Shown: piece by piece, positions 5,681 to 11,825 of the stretch
Layout of the letters: the number at the start of each line of letters is the position of its first letter
Position numbering within the stretch: position 1 is the stretch's first letter
Assembly: GCA_964443075.1 (NCBI GenBank)
Contig: CAYUCB010000190.1
Coordinates: forward strand, 1-14,139
DNA: 14,139 bases
Reading direction: 5' to 3'
Origin: DSQQ01 sp964443075
GTDB taxonomy: Bacteria > Chloroflexota > Anaerolineae > 4572-78 > J111
The notes under the pieces: generated by a model
Database searches by the model: none
What the model saw: the letters and a program-made list of their open reading frames with translations, nothing else
What the model was told of the DNA's origin: nothing
Made by a program: the position numbers and the translations under genes

Positions 5681-8194
5681 GTGTCTAATATAACCTCACC
5701 TTCAACCTCACGCCTTACGTTTTACGGCCCGCACCCGTTTTTTGGGTGTTTACGTTTTATACCCCTTATGCCTCCCTTCCTCCTGGCCCTGCTCATCACC
5801 GCCTACGCCGTTTACTTTTCCGCTTATACCATCAACCGCCACAACACCCTCCACTCCTACACCGCGGACCTTTCGCTGATTGACCAGCCCATGTGGAACA
5901 CCATCATCGGCCCCGGCGATTTTATGGAGCTAACCTGGGGTAGCCAGCAGCAGCCGCGCCTGGCCGAACATTTTGAACCCATTCTCGCGCCCCTGGCCCT
6001 GCTCTTTTTTCTGTGGGATAACGTGTGCATCCTCCTCATCGCCCAATCCATCGCCCTGGCCCTCGGCGCCATCCCCCTCTACTGGGTTGCCAAAAAACAA
6101 TTGTCAATTGTGAATTGTCAATTATCAATTGTTAATTCACCATTCACAATTCACAATTCACAATTCCCTTCCTGGGCCGCCCTCGCCTTTGCCGCCGTCT
6201 ACCTGCTCTACCCTCACCTGCAAGCCGCCAACATCGCCGATTTCCACGCCGACCCGTTTGTGGTGACGCCCCTGCTGTTCGCCTTCTGGTACGCCACCCA
6301 AAAACGTTGGGGCTGGATGTGGTTCTGGGCGCTGGTAGTGCTGGCGGCCAAAGAAACCCTGCCCACCTTGGCGGCGATGCTGGGGCTATGGCTCATTGTG
6401 ACCGCCCACCACCGACGGCCGACCACCAAGATAGAGAATCTGGCGGTCGGCGGTCGGTGGTCGGCGGTCCTTCACGGCGCGAGTCTTATCGTAGTCAGCA
6501 CCGCCTGGTTTCTCATCGCCACTTTTCTGATTGTGGCCCCCCTGGCCCGCCAATATTTCGGCACCGCTGGCCCGATCTATTTCGCCAACCGTTACACCGG
6601 CGACATTACCTGGGTTGACATGCTGCAAGAGCCAGCCCGCTGGCGTTACCTGTTGGGGTTATTGACCGCAGCCGGTTTTTTACCGCTGCTGGCCCCGGAA
6701 CTGCTGCTGTTGGGCTTGCCGGTGCTGTTGGCTAATTTTTTCAGCAACTTCCCCGGCCAATATTCCGGCGAGCAGCATTACTCTGCGCCGCTGGTGGCCG
6801 TTTTTTGCCTGGCCGCTATCTACGGCATGCGGCGATTAATTAATAAAATCTCTCTACACGAAACCAACAAGCTAAACAGCCGGAGAATTTGGCTCATTAT
6901 CGGCCTGCTCTGGCTGCTCACCTGGTCGCTGGGCTATCACGCCCTGCACGGCTGGACGCCCCTCTCCACCCGCACCGAAACCTATCGCCTCAGCCCCGCC
7001 GCCGCCCGCCTGCCCGAGTTCACCGCCCTCATCCCCCCTAACGCCATCGTCTCCGCCAGCGCCGCCCTTCACCCGCACCTGGCCCACCGCCGGGTCATCT
7101 ACACCTTTCCCACCGTGCAGGAGGCCGAATACCTGCTGGTTGATGTCACCGACATCCCCGGCGTCCACCCCAACGACGCCCAAGCCCACCTGCTCAACCT
7201 GCTTGACCATGATTGGCGGCTCCTCCAGGCCGACCAGGGCCTTATTTTAGCCCAAAAATCCTCCGCTTCTTCGCCTCCTCGCTTCCCCGCCTCCTTTTAC
7301 GATTTCGCCCGCGCCTCCGCCCCGCCCGACAGCCCGGCTCAACTCAGCTTTGGCGATGGTCGCCTGCGCTTGATTGGTTACGATATTCTGGATGACCTTG
7401 ATAACGGCCTCGCTGTTCGCTTTTACTGGCAAACCTCCGACCCCCTGCCCGCCGATTTGCGTCTGTGGCCGCTGTTTTATGATGACCAGGGGCGGTTGTT
7501 AAACAACCCGGCCCAGACCCCGATGATTGCCGCGCTCTGGTATCCACCCCACCAATGGCAGCCCGGCGAAACTATCGTCACCGAAACCCTGCCCCAATTG
7601 CTGCCCGACACCTTTCACCTGGGCCTGGCCGCCGGCCCTGAAGGCAGTTTAACCGACCCCGCCCAACGACTGCCCCTCGCCGCCGCCGCCGGTGAGTCCA
7701 TCCGGCTGAATCCCGGCCGTTGGGCGCAATTAGCCAGCTTCAAGCGGCAAGGCATCGTCTTAAACCAACTGCCTCCGGCCCTCACCTTAGAGCCGCTCAC
7801 GCCCACCCAGGCCACTTTTGGCCCGACCATCCGCCTGACCGGCTACCGGGTTGACCCCACGGCCCAACCGGGCGACTCTCTGCCGGTCATCTTACAATGG
7901 CAGGCCGACACCCCGCCGCCCGCTGATTACACCGTTTTCGTCCACCTGCTGGCCGCCGACGGCGCTCGCGTAGCCCAAAGTGATGCCTACCCCACCTGGC
8001 TCACGCCCCAACCGACCTCGCAATGGCCGCCCGGCCAACCCGTCCTCGACAGCCACGCCCTCTCCCTGCCGCCCGGCCTGCCCGCCGGAAGCTACACCTT
8101 ACAGGTCGGCCTGTACCAGCAGCAAACTTTAGAACGCCTGCCGTTGGCGGCTGGAGGGGATACGTTCACGCTGGGTCAGGTGGAGCTAAAGTAG
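5681..8194 (+). CDS. DUF2079-type polytopic membrane protein with two C-terminal beta domains
   Basis: The protein has 837 residues from the GTG at 5681. The first part fits DUF2079 membrane proteins (GT-C-like, function unknown): FSAYTINRHNTLHS, DQPMWNT, WGSQQQPRLAEHFEPILAPLAL and about nine hydrophobic helices up to residue ~425, then a soluble stretch ending EAEYLLVDVTD and HDWRLLQADQGLILAQ. Residues ~552-665 and ~711-835 are two similar beta domains (LIGYDILD / LTGYRVDP, FYWQTSD / LQWQADT) of unknown role. The start is uncertain. Neither 5681 nor the ATG at 5768 has a ribosome site; homology to the family begins near 5768, and the bases between are repeat-like. It follows the ATPase by 14 bp and probably ends the operon. 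The gene contains at least three repeat arrays that stay in frame. A role in cell-surface glycan assembly is a guess from the fold. Confidence 0.85.
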   Translation: MSNITSPSTSRLTFYGPHPFFGCLRFIPLMPPFLLALLITAYAVYFSAYTINRHNTLHSYTADLSLIDQPMWNTIIGPGDFMELTWGSQQQPRLAEHFEPILAPLALLFFLWDNVCILLIAQSIALALGAIPLYWVAKKQLSIVNCQLSIVNSPFTIHNSQFPSWAALAFAAVYLLYPHLQAANIADFHADPFVVTPLLFAFWYATQKRWGWMWFWALVVLAAKETLPTLAAMLGLWLIVTAHHRRPTTKIENLAVGGRWSAVLHGASLIVVSTAWFLIATFLIVAPLARQYFGTAGPIYFANRYTGDITWVDMLQEPARWRYLLGLLTAAGFLPLLAPELLLLGLPVLLANFFSNFPGQYSGEQHYSAPLVAVFCLAAIYGMRRLINKISLHETNKLNSRRIWLIIGLLWLLTWSLGYHALHGWTPLSTRTETYRLSPAAARLPEFTALIPPNAIVSASAALHPHLAHRRVIYTFPTVQEAEYLLVDVTDIPGVHPNDAQAHLLNLLDHDWRLLQADQGLILAQKSSASSPPRFPASFYDFARASAPPDSPAQLSFGDGRLRLIGYDILDDLDNGLAVRFYWQTSDPLPADLRLWPLFYDDQGRLLNNPAQTPMIAALWYPPHQWQPGETIVTETLPQLLPDTFHLGLAAGPEGSLTDPAQRLPLAAAAGESIRLNPGRWAQLASFKRQGIVLNQLPPALTLEPLTPTQATFGPTIRLTGYRVDPTAQPGDSLPVILQWQADTPPPADYTVFVHLLAADGARVAQSDAYPTWLTPQPTSQWPPGQPVLDSHALSLPPGLPAGSYTLQVGLYQQQTLERLPLAAGGDTFTLGQVELK
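5708..5756 (+). repeat. Period-7 TTACGTT-type repeat at the DUF2079 gene start
   Basis: TCACGCC, TTACGTT and TTACGGC (5708-5728) are followed by a further TTTACGTTTTA at about 5749. The same TTACGTTTT core recurs between the two sugar genes (11772-11825). It lies between the two possible start codons, and so bears on which is used. Confidence 0.55.
6098..6167 (+). repeat. Ten-unit CAATTGT heptamer array inside the DUF2079 gene
   Basis: Ten contiguous 7-mers: five of the CAATTGT kind, then five of the CAATTCA kind. The second half is close to the reverse complement of the first, so the array can fold on itself. It encodes a hydrophilic loop (QLSIVNCQLSIVNS and on) between membrane helices. 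It is AT-rich, in contrast with the GC-rich flanks. Confidence 0.9.
6400..6470. repeat. Inverted heptamer repeat (GGCGGTC type) inside the DUF2079 gene
   Basis: The left arm 6400-6432 and right arm 6438-6470 are reverse complements over about 32 bp, with roughly three mismatches and one bulged base. AGAT/ATCT sits at the apex around a 5-base loop. The right arm is a run of GGCGGTC-like 7-mers. It encodes a basic loop (HHRRPTTKIENLAVGGRW) between membrane helices. Confidence 0.8.
7264..7300 (+). repeat. Period-8 CTTCTTCG array inside the DUF2079 gene
   Basis: The units CTTCTTCG, CCTCCTCG, CTTCCCCG and CCTCC follow each other. The first 18 bases (7264-7281) are identical to 2949-2966 in the intergenic hairpin upstream. 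The array encodes a Ser/Pro-rich linker (SSASSPPRFPAS) between the DUF2079 part and the first C-terminal beta domain. Confidence 0.7.
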
Positions 8195-8205
8195 CTCTGC
8201 CTCTC

Positions 8206-8235
8206 TTGACAACGCCCTTATCCTTATGCTATACT
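8206..8235 (+). promoter_or_regulatory. Promoter of the LacI-family regulator
   Basis: TTGACA (8206-8211) and TATACT (8230-8235) are 18 bp apart, with TG one base before the -10 (extended -10). The -35 is a perfect consensus match. The predicted transcription start, near 8242, coincides with the first operator-like box. Confidence 0.75.
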
Positions 8236-8241
8236 GCTTTA

Positions 8242-8265
8242 GCAAACGATTGCGCAAACGATTGC
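8242..8265. promoter_or_regulatory. Tandem 12-bp LacI-type operator
   Basis: GCAAACGATTGC occurs twice with no gap (8242-8253, 8254-8265). Each copy is a near-palindrome, GCAA-N4-TTGC with central CG, the usual form of sites bound by LacI/RbsR/PurR-type repressors, whose hinge helix inserts at the central CpG. Both copies lie at and just after the predicted transcription start, in the right place for autorepression. The 12-bp centre spacing is just over one helical turn. Confidence 0.7.
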
Positions 8266-8286
8266 CGGAGGTGGATTATCGCCACA

Positions 8287-9282
8287 ATGCGTGATGTGGC
8301 CGAGCAAGCAAGGGTGTCGGTCACAACAGTTTCTCACATTATTAACCAGACCCGGCCGGTTAGCCCTGAGGTGCAGGAGCGGGTGCGTCAAGCCATGCGC
8401 GAGTTGGGCTACCAACCCAATGCCCTGGCCCGCAGTCTGCGCCGCCGCGAAACCCACACCATCGGTCTGATTCTGCCCGATAGCGCCGATCCCTTTTTTG
8501 CCGAAGTGGCCCGGGGCATTGAGGACACCTGTTTTGAGCGCGGTTATAGTATTATTTTGTGCAATTCTGATGGGGAATTGGCTAAAGAACTGCTTTACAC
8601 CAATCTGTTAGCCGAAAAGCAGGTGGATGGTCTGCTCTTTTTTGGGGCGGGACACCTTAGCTCGGAACATATCCGCAATTTACAAAGCCGGCAAATGCGG
8701 GTGGTGGTGGTGGACCGCCCCCTGCCCGGCGTAACGGTAGACACCGTTTTAATTGACAACGCCTACGGCGGCCGGCTGGCCACCCATCACCTGCTTGAAT
8801 TGGGCCACCGGCGCATTGGCTGTTTAACCGGCCCGTCTGACCTCAGCCCCAGCGCCGAGCGGGTTACCGGCTACCGCCAGGCCCTGCTTGAAGCCGGTCT
8901 ACCGGTTGAGGAAAGCCTCATCCTTAAAGGCGACTTTCAGTTTGAAAGCGGTTGTCGAACCACCGCTCAATTTTTGGCGCTGGCCGAACCGCCGACCGCT
9001 ATTTTTGCCTGCAATGATTTAATGGCCATAGGGGTGATTAATGCCGCCCAGGAGTTGGGCCGCCCGGTGCCTGCCGGGTTGTCGGTCGTGGGTTTTGATG
9101 ACATCCGCCTGGCCTCTTTCAGTACCCCCCCGCTGACGACCATTGCCCAGCCCAAATATCAGATTGGGGTGATTGCCACCGAAATGTTGATTGAGCGGAT
9201 TGACCAGGGCGACCTGCCCCCCCGCCAGCGGTTATTACCCACTCAACTGGTCGTGCGCCGCTCAACGGCCCCCGTCAACTAA
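8287..9282 (+). CDS. LacI/RbsR-family transcriptional repressor
   Basis: The protein has 331 residues from the ATG at 8287. The N-terminal DNA-binding domain is clear: DVAEQARVSVTTVSHIIN is the helix-turn-helix, and PNALARSLRRR is the hinge helix with the minor-groove leucine. The rest is a periplasmic-binding-protein-like sensor domain (HTIGLILPDSADPFFAEVARGIE, VDGLLFFG, LGHRRIGCLTGP, AIFACNDLMAIGV, SVVGFDDI) most like the RbsR-type branch, so the effector is probably a sugar; which sugar cannot be read. GGAGGTG lies at 8267-8273, unusually far (15 bases) from the ATG. An ATC at 8278 would be ideally spaced and would give MATMRDVAEQA, the standard family start. It probably represses itself through the tandem boxes upstream, and may also act on the sugar genes on the other strand (inference). 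Confidence 0.93.
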   Translation: MRDVAEQARVSVTTVSHIINQTRPVSPEVQERVRQAMRELGYQPNALARSLRRRETHTIGLILPDSADPFFAEVARGIEDTCFERGYSIILCNSDGELAKELLYTNLLAEKQVDGLLFFGAGHLSSEHIRNLQSRQMRVVVVDRPLPGVTVDTVLIDNAYGGRLATHHLLELGHRRIGCLTGPSDLSPSAERVTGYRQALLEAGLPVEESLILKGDFQFESGCRTTAQFLALAEPPTAIFACNDLMAIGVINAAQELGRPVPAGLSVVGFDDIRLASFSTPPLTTIAQPKYQIGVIATEMLIERIDQGDLPPRQRLLPTQLVVRRSTAPVN

Positions 9283-9289
9283 GTCACCC

Positions 9290-9328
9290 GTGGTTGGATC
9301 TCGTACCTCACCTCAACCTACGGGTTGG
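9290..9328. repeat. 3' fragment of the dispersed repeat, with UACG-loop hairpin
   Basis: It matches the last ~30 bp of the 123-bp repeat (TTGGATCTCGTACCTC, then CAACCTAC). It also carries CAACC-TACG-GGTTG (9314-9327), a 5-bp stem closed by a C(UACG)G tetraloop, a very stable type. It fills the gap between two convergent genes (LacI-family ends 9282, antitoxin ends 9329), so it may help stop transcription in both directions, although no long T-run is present. Confidence 0.6.
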
Positions 9329-9640
9329 TTAGGCTGCCTTTTCAGGGGAAACCAACCCTGCCTCAGTTTTTTGGTTTTCACGCTCTGCTACAGCTTTCCA
9401 AAATTCCTCTGGTGATAGCCCTTTACCTGCCTGAATACTCTTTCTTGATTTTTCTAATAACGCTTGAAAGCGGGGCGAACGAGCTAATATCAACCCTTCT
9501 AAATCGTCATCATCAAGCGGGGCAAGTAAAACAGCTACAGCTTTACCATTTCGAGTGATAATAATTGGCCCTTCTGTCTCAGCTTGTTCCACATAAGCAC
9601 TTAGTCGTGCCTTTACATCGGCCAGGGGTGCAATCCTCAT
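9329..9640 (-). CDS. Phd/YefM-family antitoxin
   Basis: The protein has 103 residues. The N-terminal 55 residues are a Phd/YefM-type DNA-binding and dimerisation domain: MRIAPLADVKARLSAYVEQA, then PIIITRNGKAVAVLL. The C-terminal half (LARSPRFQALLEKSRKSI to WKAVAERE) is charged and helical, the part that normally wraps and neutralises the toxin. Its ATG overlaps the toxin stop in ATGA, so translation is coupled. The order is toxin first and antitoxin second, the reverse of the commonest arrangement. It is expected to bind the palindrome in front of the toxin gene and repress the pair, more strongly with toxin bound (family knowledge). Confidence 0.88.
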   Translation of the reverse strand: MRIAPLADVKARLSAYVEQAETEGPIIITRNGKAVAVLLAPLDDDDLEGLILARSPRFQALLEKSRKSIQAGKGLSPEEFWKAVAERENQKTEAGLVSPEKAA

Positions 9641-9957
9641 GCCTCAAACTCCTCTCCACCAATTAATAACTTATGTCCTTCCTTGATGCCAATTGCCAAT
9701 ATCCACACAATCTGTTCTTCGTCTACCTCATAGAATACCCGAAAGCGATTATTTGGCCCCAAACGTAATTCCCAAGTTGCCCCGAAAGGGGCGGGTTGGT
9801 CAAGCGGCTTACGATTACGAGTTCTTTTCTCTGGGGTGTAGCTTAACTGCTCGTCAATAGCCTTTTGAATCAGGCGATGATATTTACGCTCGATAACATC
9901 GAGATGATCTAGGATTTCTGGGGCGAAAGTTAGGGTGAATTTGAGTTGACGTATCAT
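9637..9957 (-). CDS. RelE/ParE-superfamily toxin
   Basis: The protein has 106 residues. The C-terminal half carries the superfamily core: ATWELRLGPNNRFRVFYEVD, EEQIVWILAIGIKEGHKLLIGG. The R-F-R-V-F-Y strand and the basic residues match ribosome-dependent mRNA interferases or gyrase-targeting relatives; the sequence alone does not separate these two modes. The N-terminal part (FAPEILDHLDVIERKYHRLIQKAIDEQL) is the usual helical pair. The start at 9957 is only 8 bases after a perfect -10 hexamer, so the transcript is probably leaderless and no ribosome site exists. It forms an operon with the antitoxin gene downstream. Confidence 0.85.
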   Translation of the reverse strand: MIRQLKFTLTFAPEILDHLDVIERKYHRLIQKAIDEQLSYTPEKRTRNRKPLDQPAPFGATWELRLGPNNRFRVFYEVDEEQIVWILAIGIKEGHKLLIGGEEFEA

Positions 9958-9958
9958 T

Positions 9959-9993
9959 GACTAAAATTATAGTCCACATTTTAGTCGTGTCAA
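9959..9993 (-). promoter_or_regulatory. Toxin-antitoxin promoter and palindromic operator
   Basis: Read on the minus strand, TTGACA (9993-9988), a 16-bp spacer and TATAAT (9971-9966) are both perfect consensus hexamers. Nine-bp arms GACTAAAAT (9959-9967) and ATTTTAGTC (9978-9986), 10 bp apart, form a perfect inverted repeat that covers the -10 and most of the spacer. This is where the antitoxin or toxin-antitoxin complex would block RNA polymerase. The start codon at 9957 sits at about the expected +1 position. Confidence 0.8.
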
Positions 9994-10045
9994 TCTGGCC
10001 GACCAGGATATTTTGACGGGCGACTTCGGCAGGCTAACGCCAAGT

Positions 10046-10168
10046 TCCCATCCCTACCCCGTTGTGACAACTTAAGCCAGGTAAGAACGGGCGGCGATGG
10101 CCTCATCGCTGCCCTCAAAACCCAACAACATCGGAGGGTGTTGGATCTCGTACCTCGACCCAACCTAC
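10046..10168. repeat. Dispersed structured repeat, copy A
   Basis: It aligns without gaps to 13791-13913 over 123 bp, with about 17 mismatches by eye (about 86%). Internal pairing is conserved: GGGCGGCGATG with CATCGCTGCCC around a 4-base loop (about 10088-10113), CCCGTT with AACGGG outside it, and a second hairpin near 10139-10164 formed by GTTGGATC and GACCCAAC. The 3' part resembles the widespread bacterial hairpin repeats of the CGTAGGTTGGGT kind (recollection, not searched). No protein is predicted in it. Confidence 0.8.
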
Positions 10169-10363
10169 ACGCTTTGGCTGTCCCCACTGAAACGGAACGG
10201 GCAGGAAAATCCAACCCAATTATGACAGGCTAACCGGCAGAATCGAGGCCCGATTGGGCGAATAAACCCCGCCCCGCCTCTGTCACCGGGACCGAAAAGG
10301 CCGCCGGGTTCGGTCAGCAGGCAAACACCAGTATTGGCGCTGGTCTGCTTGGTTCAACAATGA
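10169..10363. other. Non-coding stretch between repeat A and the phosphomutase gene
   Basis: Together with the toxin promoter and repeat A this completes a gap of about 400 bp without a gene (9958-10363). It holds a perfect 7-bp inverted repeat, GACCGAA/TTCGGTC (10290-10296 with 10309-10315, 12-base loop), downstream of the phosphomutase stop on its own strand. It has no T-run, so it is at best a weak terminator candidate. The word CCCAATTATG (about 10218) recurs near repeat B (about 13705). No convincing coding frame was found on either strand. Confidence 0.4.
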
Positions 10364-11737
10364 TTAAGAAGAATTACCCGCCACAAACACAGAATGTCTG
10401 TTCATTAACTGCCCCAACGCCGGCACCCGCCGGATGGCCTCGGCCTGAATCTCTTGCAGCCGCGCCTCCGTGTGGCCCTCAAAACGCAGGGTCAGCAGCG
10501 GCTCCGTTACCGAGGGGCGAGCCAGCAGCCAGCCGTCTTCAAACGCCACCCGCACCCCATCAACATAGCTAACCTCATAGCCGGCAAAGGCAATGGGCAA
10601 AGCCGACAGAATTGCCGCCCGTTCTTCCGGGGAACAGGGCAGGCGCAAATCGGGGGTGATGGGGTAGTGCGGTACGGTATCCATCAAAGCCGAGAGCGGT
10701 TCGTTGCTCTGCAACAGGATTTGCAGCATCAACAGGGTAGCAAAGAGGGCGTCATCACGGCCCAGTTCGCCAAAGAAATAATGGCCGCTAATCTCGCCAC
10801 CTAGCCTAGCCCCAGTTTGCAGCAAGGTAGTTTTGATAAAGGTATGGCCGGAACGCTCCAGGCGAGGGACGCCATGCCAGCGTGCGGTTTCTTCAGCCAC
10901 CACGCTAGAGCATTTCAGGTCATAAACCACCGTACGCTCCGCCAGAGTTTGGGCCAGGGGCAACCGGTGGCGGATAAATAACACCAGCGCCCGGTCGCCG
11001 GGCAGCACCCGACCCCGGTCATCCACAAATACAGCCCGGTCGCCGTCGCCATCGTAGGCCACACCCAGGTCGGCCCGCTCCGCCCGTACCTGCTCGATCA
11101 GGCCGGTCAGGTGAGCGGCCACCGCCGGGTTGGGGTCTCGATTGGGAAAACGGCCATCAATCTGGCAGAACCGCTCACTCACTCGGTAGCCTTTTTGCCG
11201 CAGCAGCGCGGGGGCCACCCGACTAAAACAGCCATTCCCTGCATCAACCACCACCCGCAAGTCGCGCCCCGGCCTAAAAAAGCGGGCCAGGTCGGCTTGA
11301 TATTCGGCCAGCACGTCAACCCGATCCCAATATCCCTGCCCCTGCCGAAACTCGCGCCGTTCTATCCGCTCTCGCAAGGCTTGCAGTTCCTCTTCGGTGA
11401 TGGGCCACTCGCCCAGGATCATTTTAAAGCCATTATAGCCGGGCGGATTATGCGAGGCGGTAACGATGACCACGCCATCAGTTTTTAGCTGTGTATGGGC
11501 AAAATAAAGGGCCGAGGTTGGGGCCAGGCCCGCATCCAGTACGTAGCAGCCTGAGGCCATCAACCCTTCAATCAGCGCCCCTTTAAGCGCAGGCGTGCTG
11601 GGCCGGGCGTCGCCACCCACCACCACCCGTCCGCCTGCCAGCACCGTGCCAATTGCCAGCCCCAGGTCACGGGCAAAAGCGGGCGTCAGTTCTTGGTCAT
11701 AAAGTCCGCGAATATCACAACTCTTAAAAATAGTCAT
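10364..11737 (-). CDS. Phosphomannomutase/phosphoglucomutase family enzyme
   Basis: The protein has 457 residues, a normal length for the alpha-D-phosphohexomutase superfamily, which interconverts hexose 1- and 6-phosphates. All four signature loops are visible: active-site serine S95 in TASHN; metal-binding DGDGDR (229-234); sugar-specificity loop GGEISGH (313-319); and phosphate-binding RPSVTEPLL (407-415), where the more usual RxSNTEP is altered. The GEISGH form is typical of bifunctional mannose/glucose enzymes (ManB/AlgC type), but substrate choice is not settled by sequence. The ATG at 11737 is chosen because the protein then starts MTIFKSCDIRGLY, as in the family; a GTG at 11764 would add nine residues. 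The gene lies 88 bp downstream of the sugar kinase on the same strand and could provide mannose-1-phosphate or glucose-1-phosphate for the surface polysaccharides implied elsewhere (inference). Confidence 0.93.
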   Translation of the reverse strand: MTIFKSCDIRGLYDQELTPAFARDLGLAIGTVLAGGRVVVGGDARPSTPALKGALIEGLMASGCYVLDAGLAPTSALYFAHTQLKTDGVVIVTASHNPPGYNGFKMILGEWPITEEELQALRERIERREFRQGQGYWDRVDVLAEYQADLARFFRPGRDLRVVVDAGNGCFSRVAPALLRQKGYRVSERFCQIDGRFPNRDPNPAVAAHLTGLIEQVRAERADLGVAYDGDGDRAVFVDDRGRVLPGDRALVLFIRHRLPLAQTLAERTVVYDLKCSSVVAEETARWHGVPRLERSGHTFIKTTLLQTGARLGGEISGHYFFGELGRDDALFATLLMLQILLQSNEPLSALMDTVPHYPITPDLRLPCSPEERAAILSALPIAFAGYEVSYVDGVRVAFEDGWLLARPSVTEPLLTLRFEGHTEARLQEIQAEAIRRVPALGQLMNRHSVFVAGNSS

Positions 11738-11771
11738 CCCTGATAATCCACAATGACTTGACACATAATAC

Positions 11772-11825
11772 GCAAAACGTAATGATTTAACCCGAAAATC
11801 CTACATCTTACGCTTTACGTTTTGC
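11772..11825. repeat. Inverted repeat between the kinase and phosphomutase genes
   Basis: The 11-bp arms GCAAAACGTAA (11772-11782) and TTACGTTTTGC (11815-11825) are perfect reverse complements 32 bp apart. The second arm abuts the kinase stop codon. The right side also shows a short period-7 run (CTTACGC, TTTACGT). It could be a transcript hairpin between the two genes or simply another member of the heptamer repeat family. Confidence 0.6.

Noticed and set aside
8023..8286. Upstream extension of the LacI-family frame into the DUF2079 gene
   Set aside because: The extension overlaps the DUF2079 coding end, contains the promoter and operators, and shows no family similarity before the helix-turn-helix.
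9990..10214. Open frame of 74 codons on the minus strand
   Set aside because: It runs through the dispersed repeat and the toxin promoter, and its product resembles nothing known.
10290..10315. Intrinsic terminator of the phosphomutase gene
   Set aside because: The 7-bp stem is real but no U-rich tract follows on the minus strand, so it is only noted inside the non-coding stretch.
10360..10804. Open frames on the + strand over the phosphomutase gene
   Set aside because: They are antisense shadows of a clearly conserved enzyme in a GC-rich gene.
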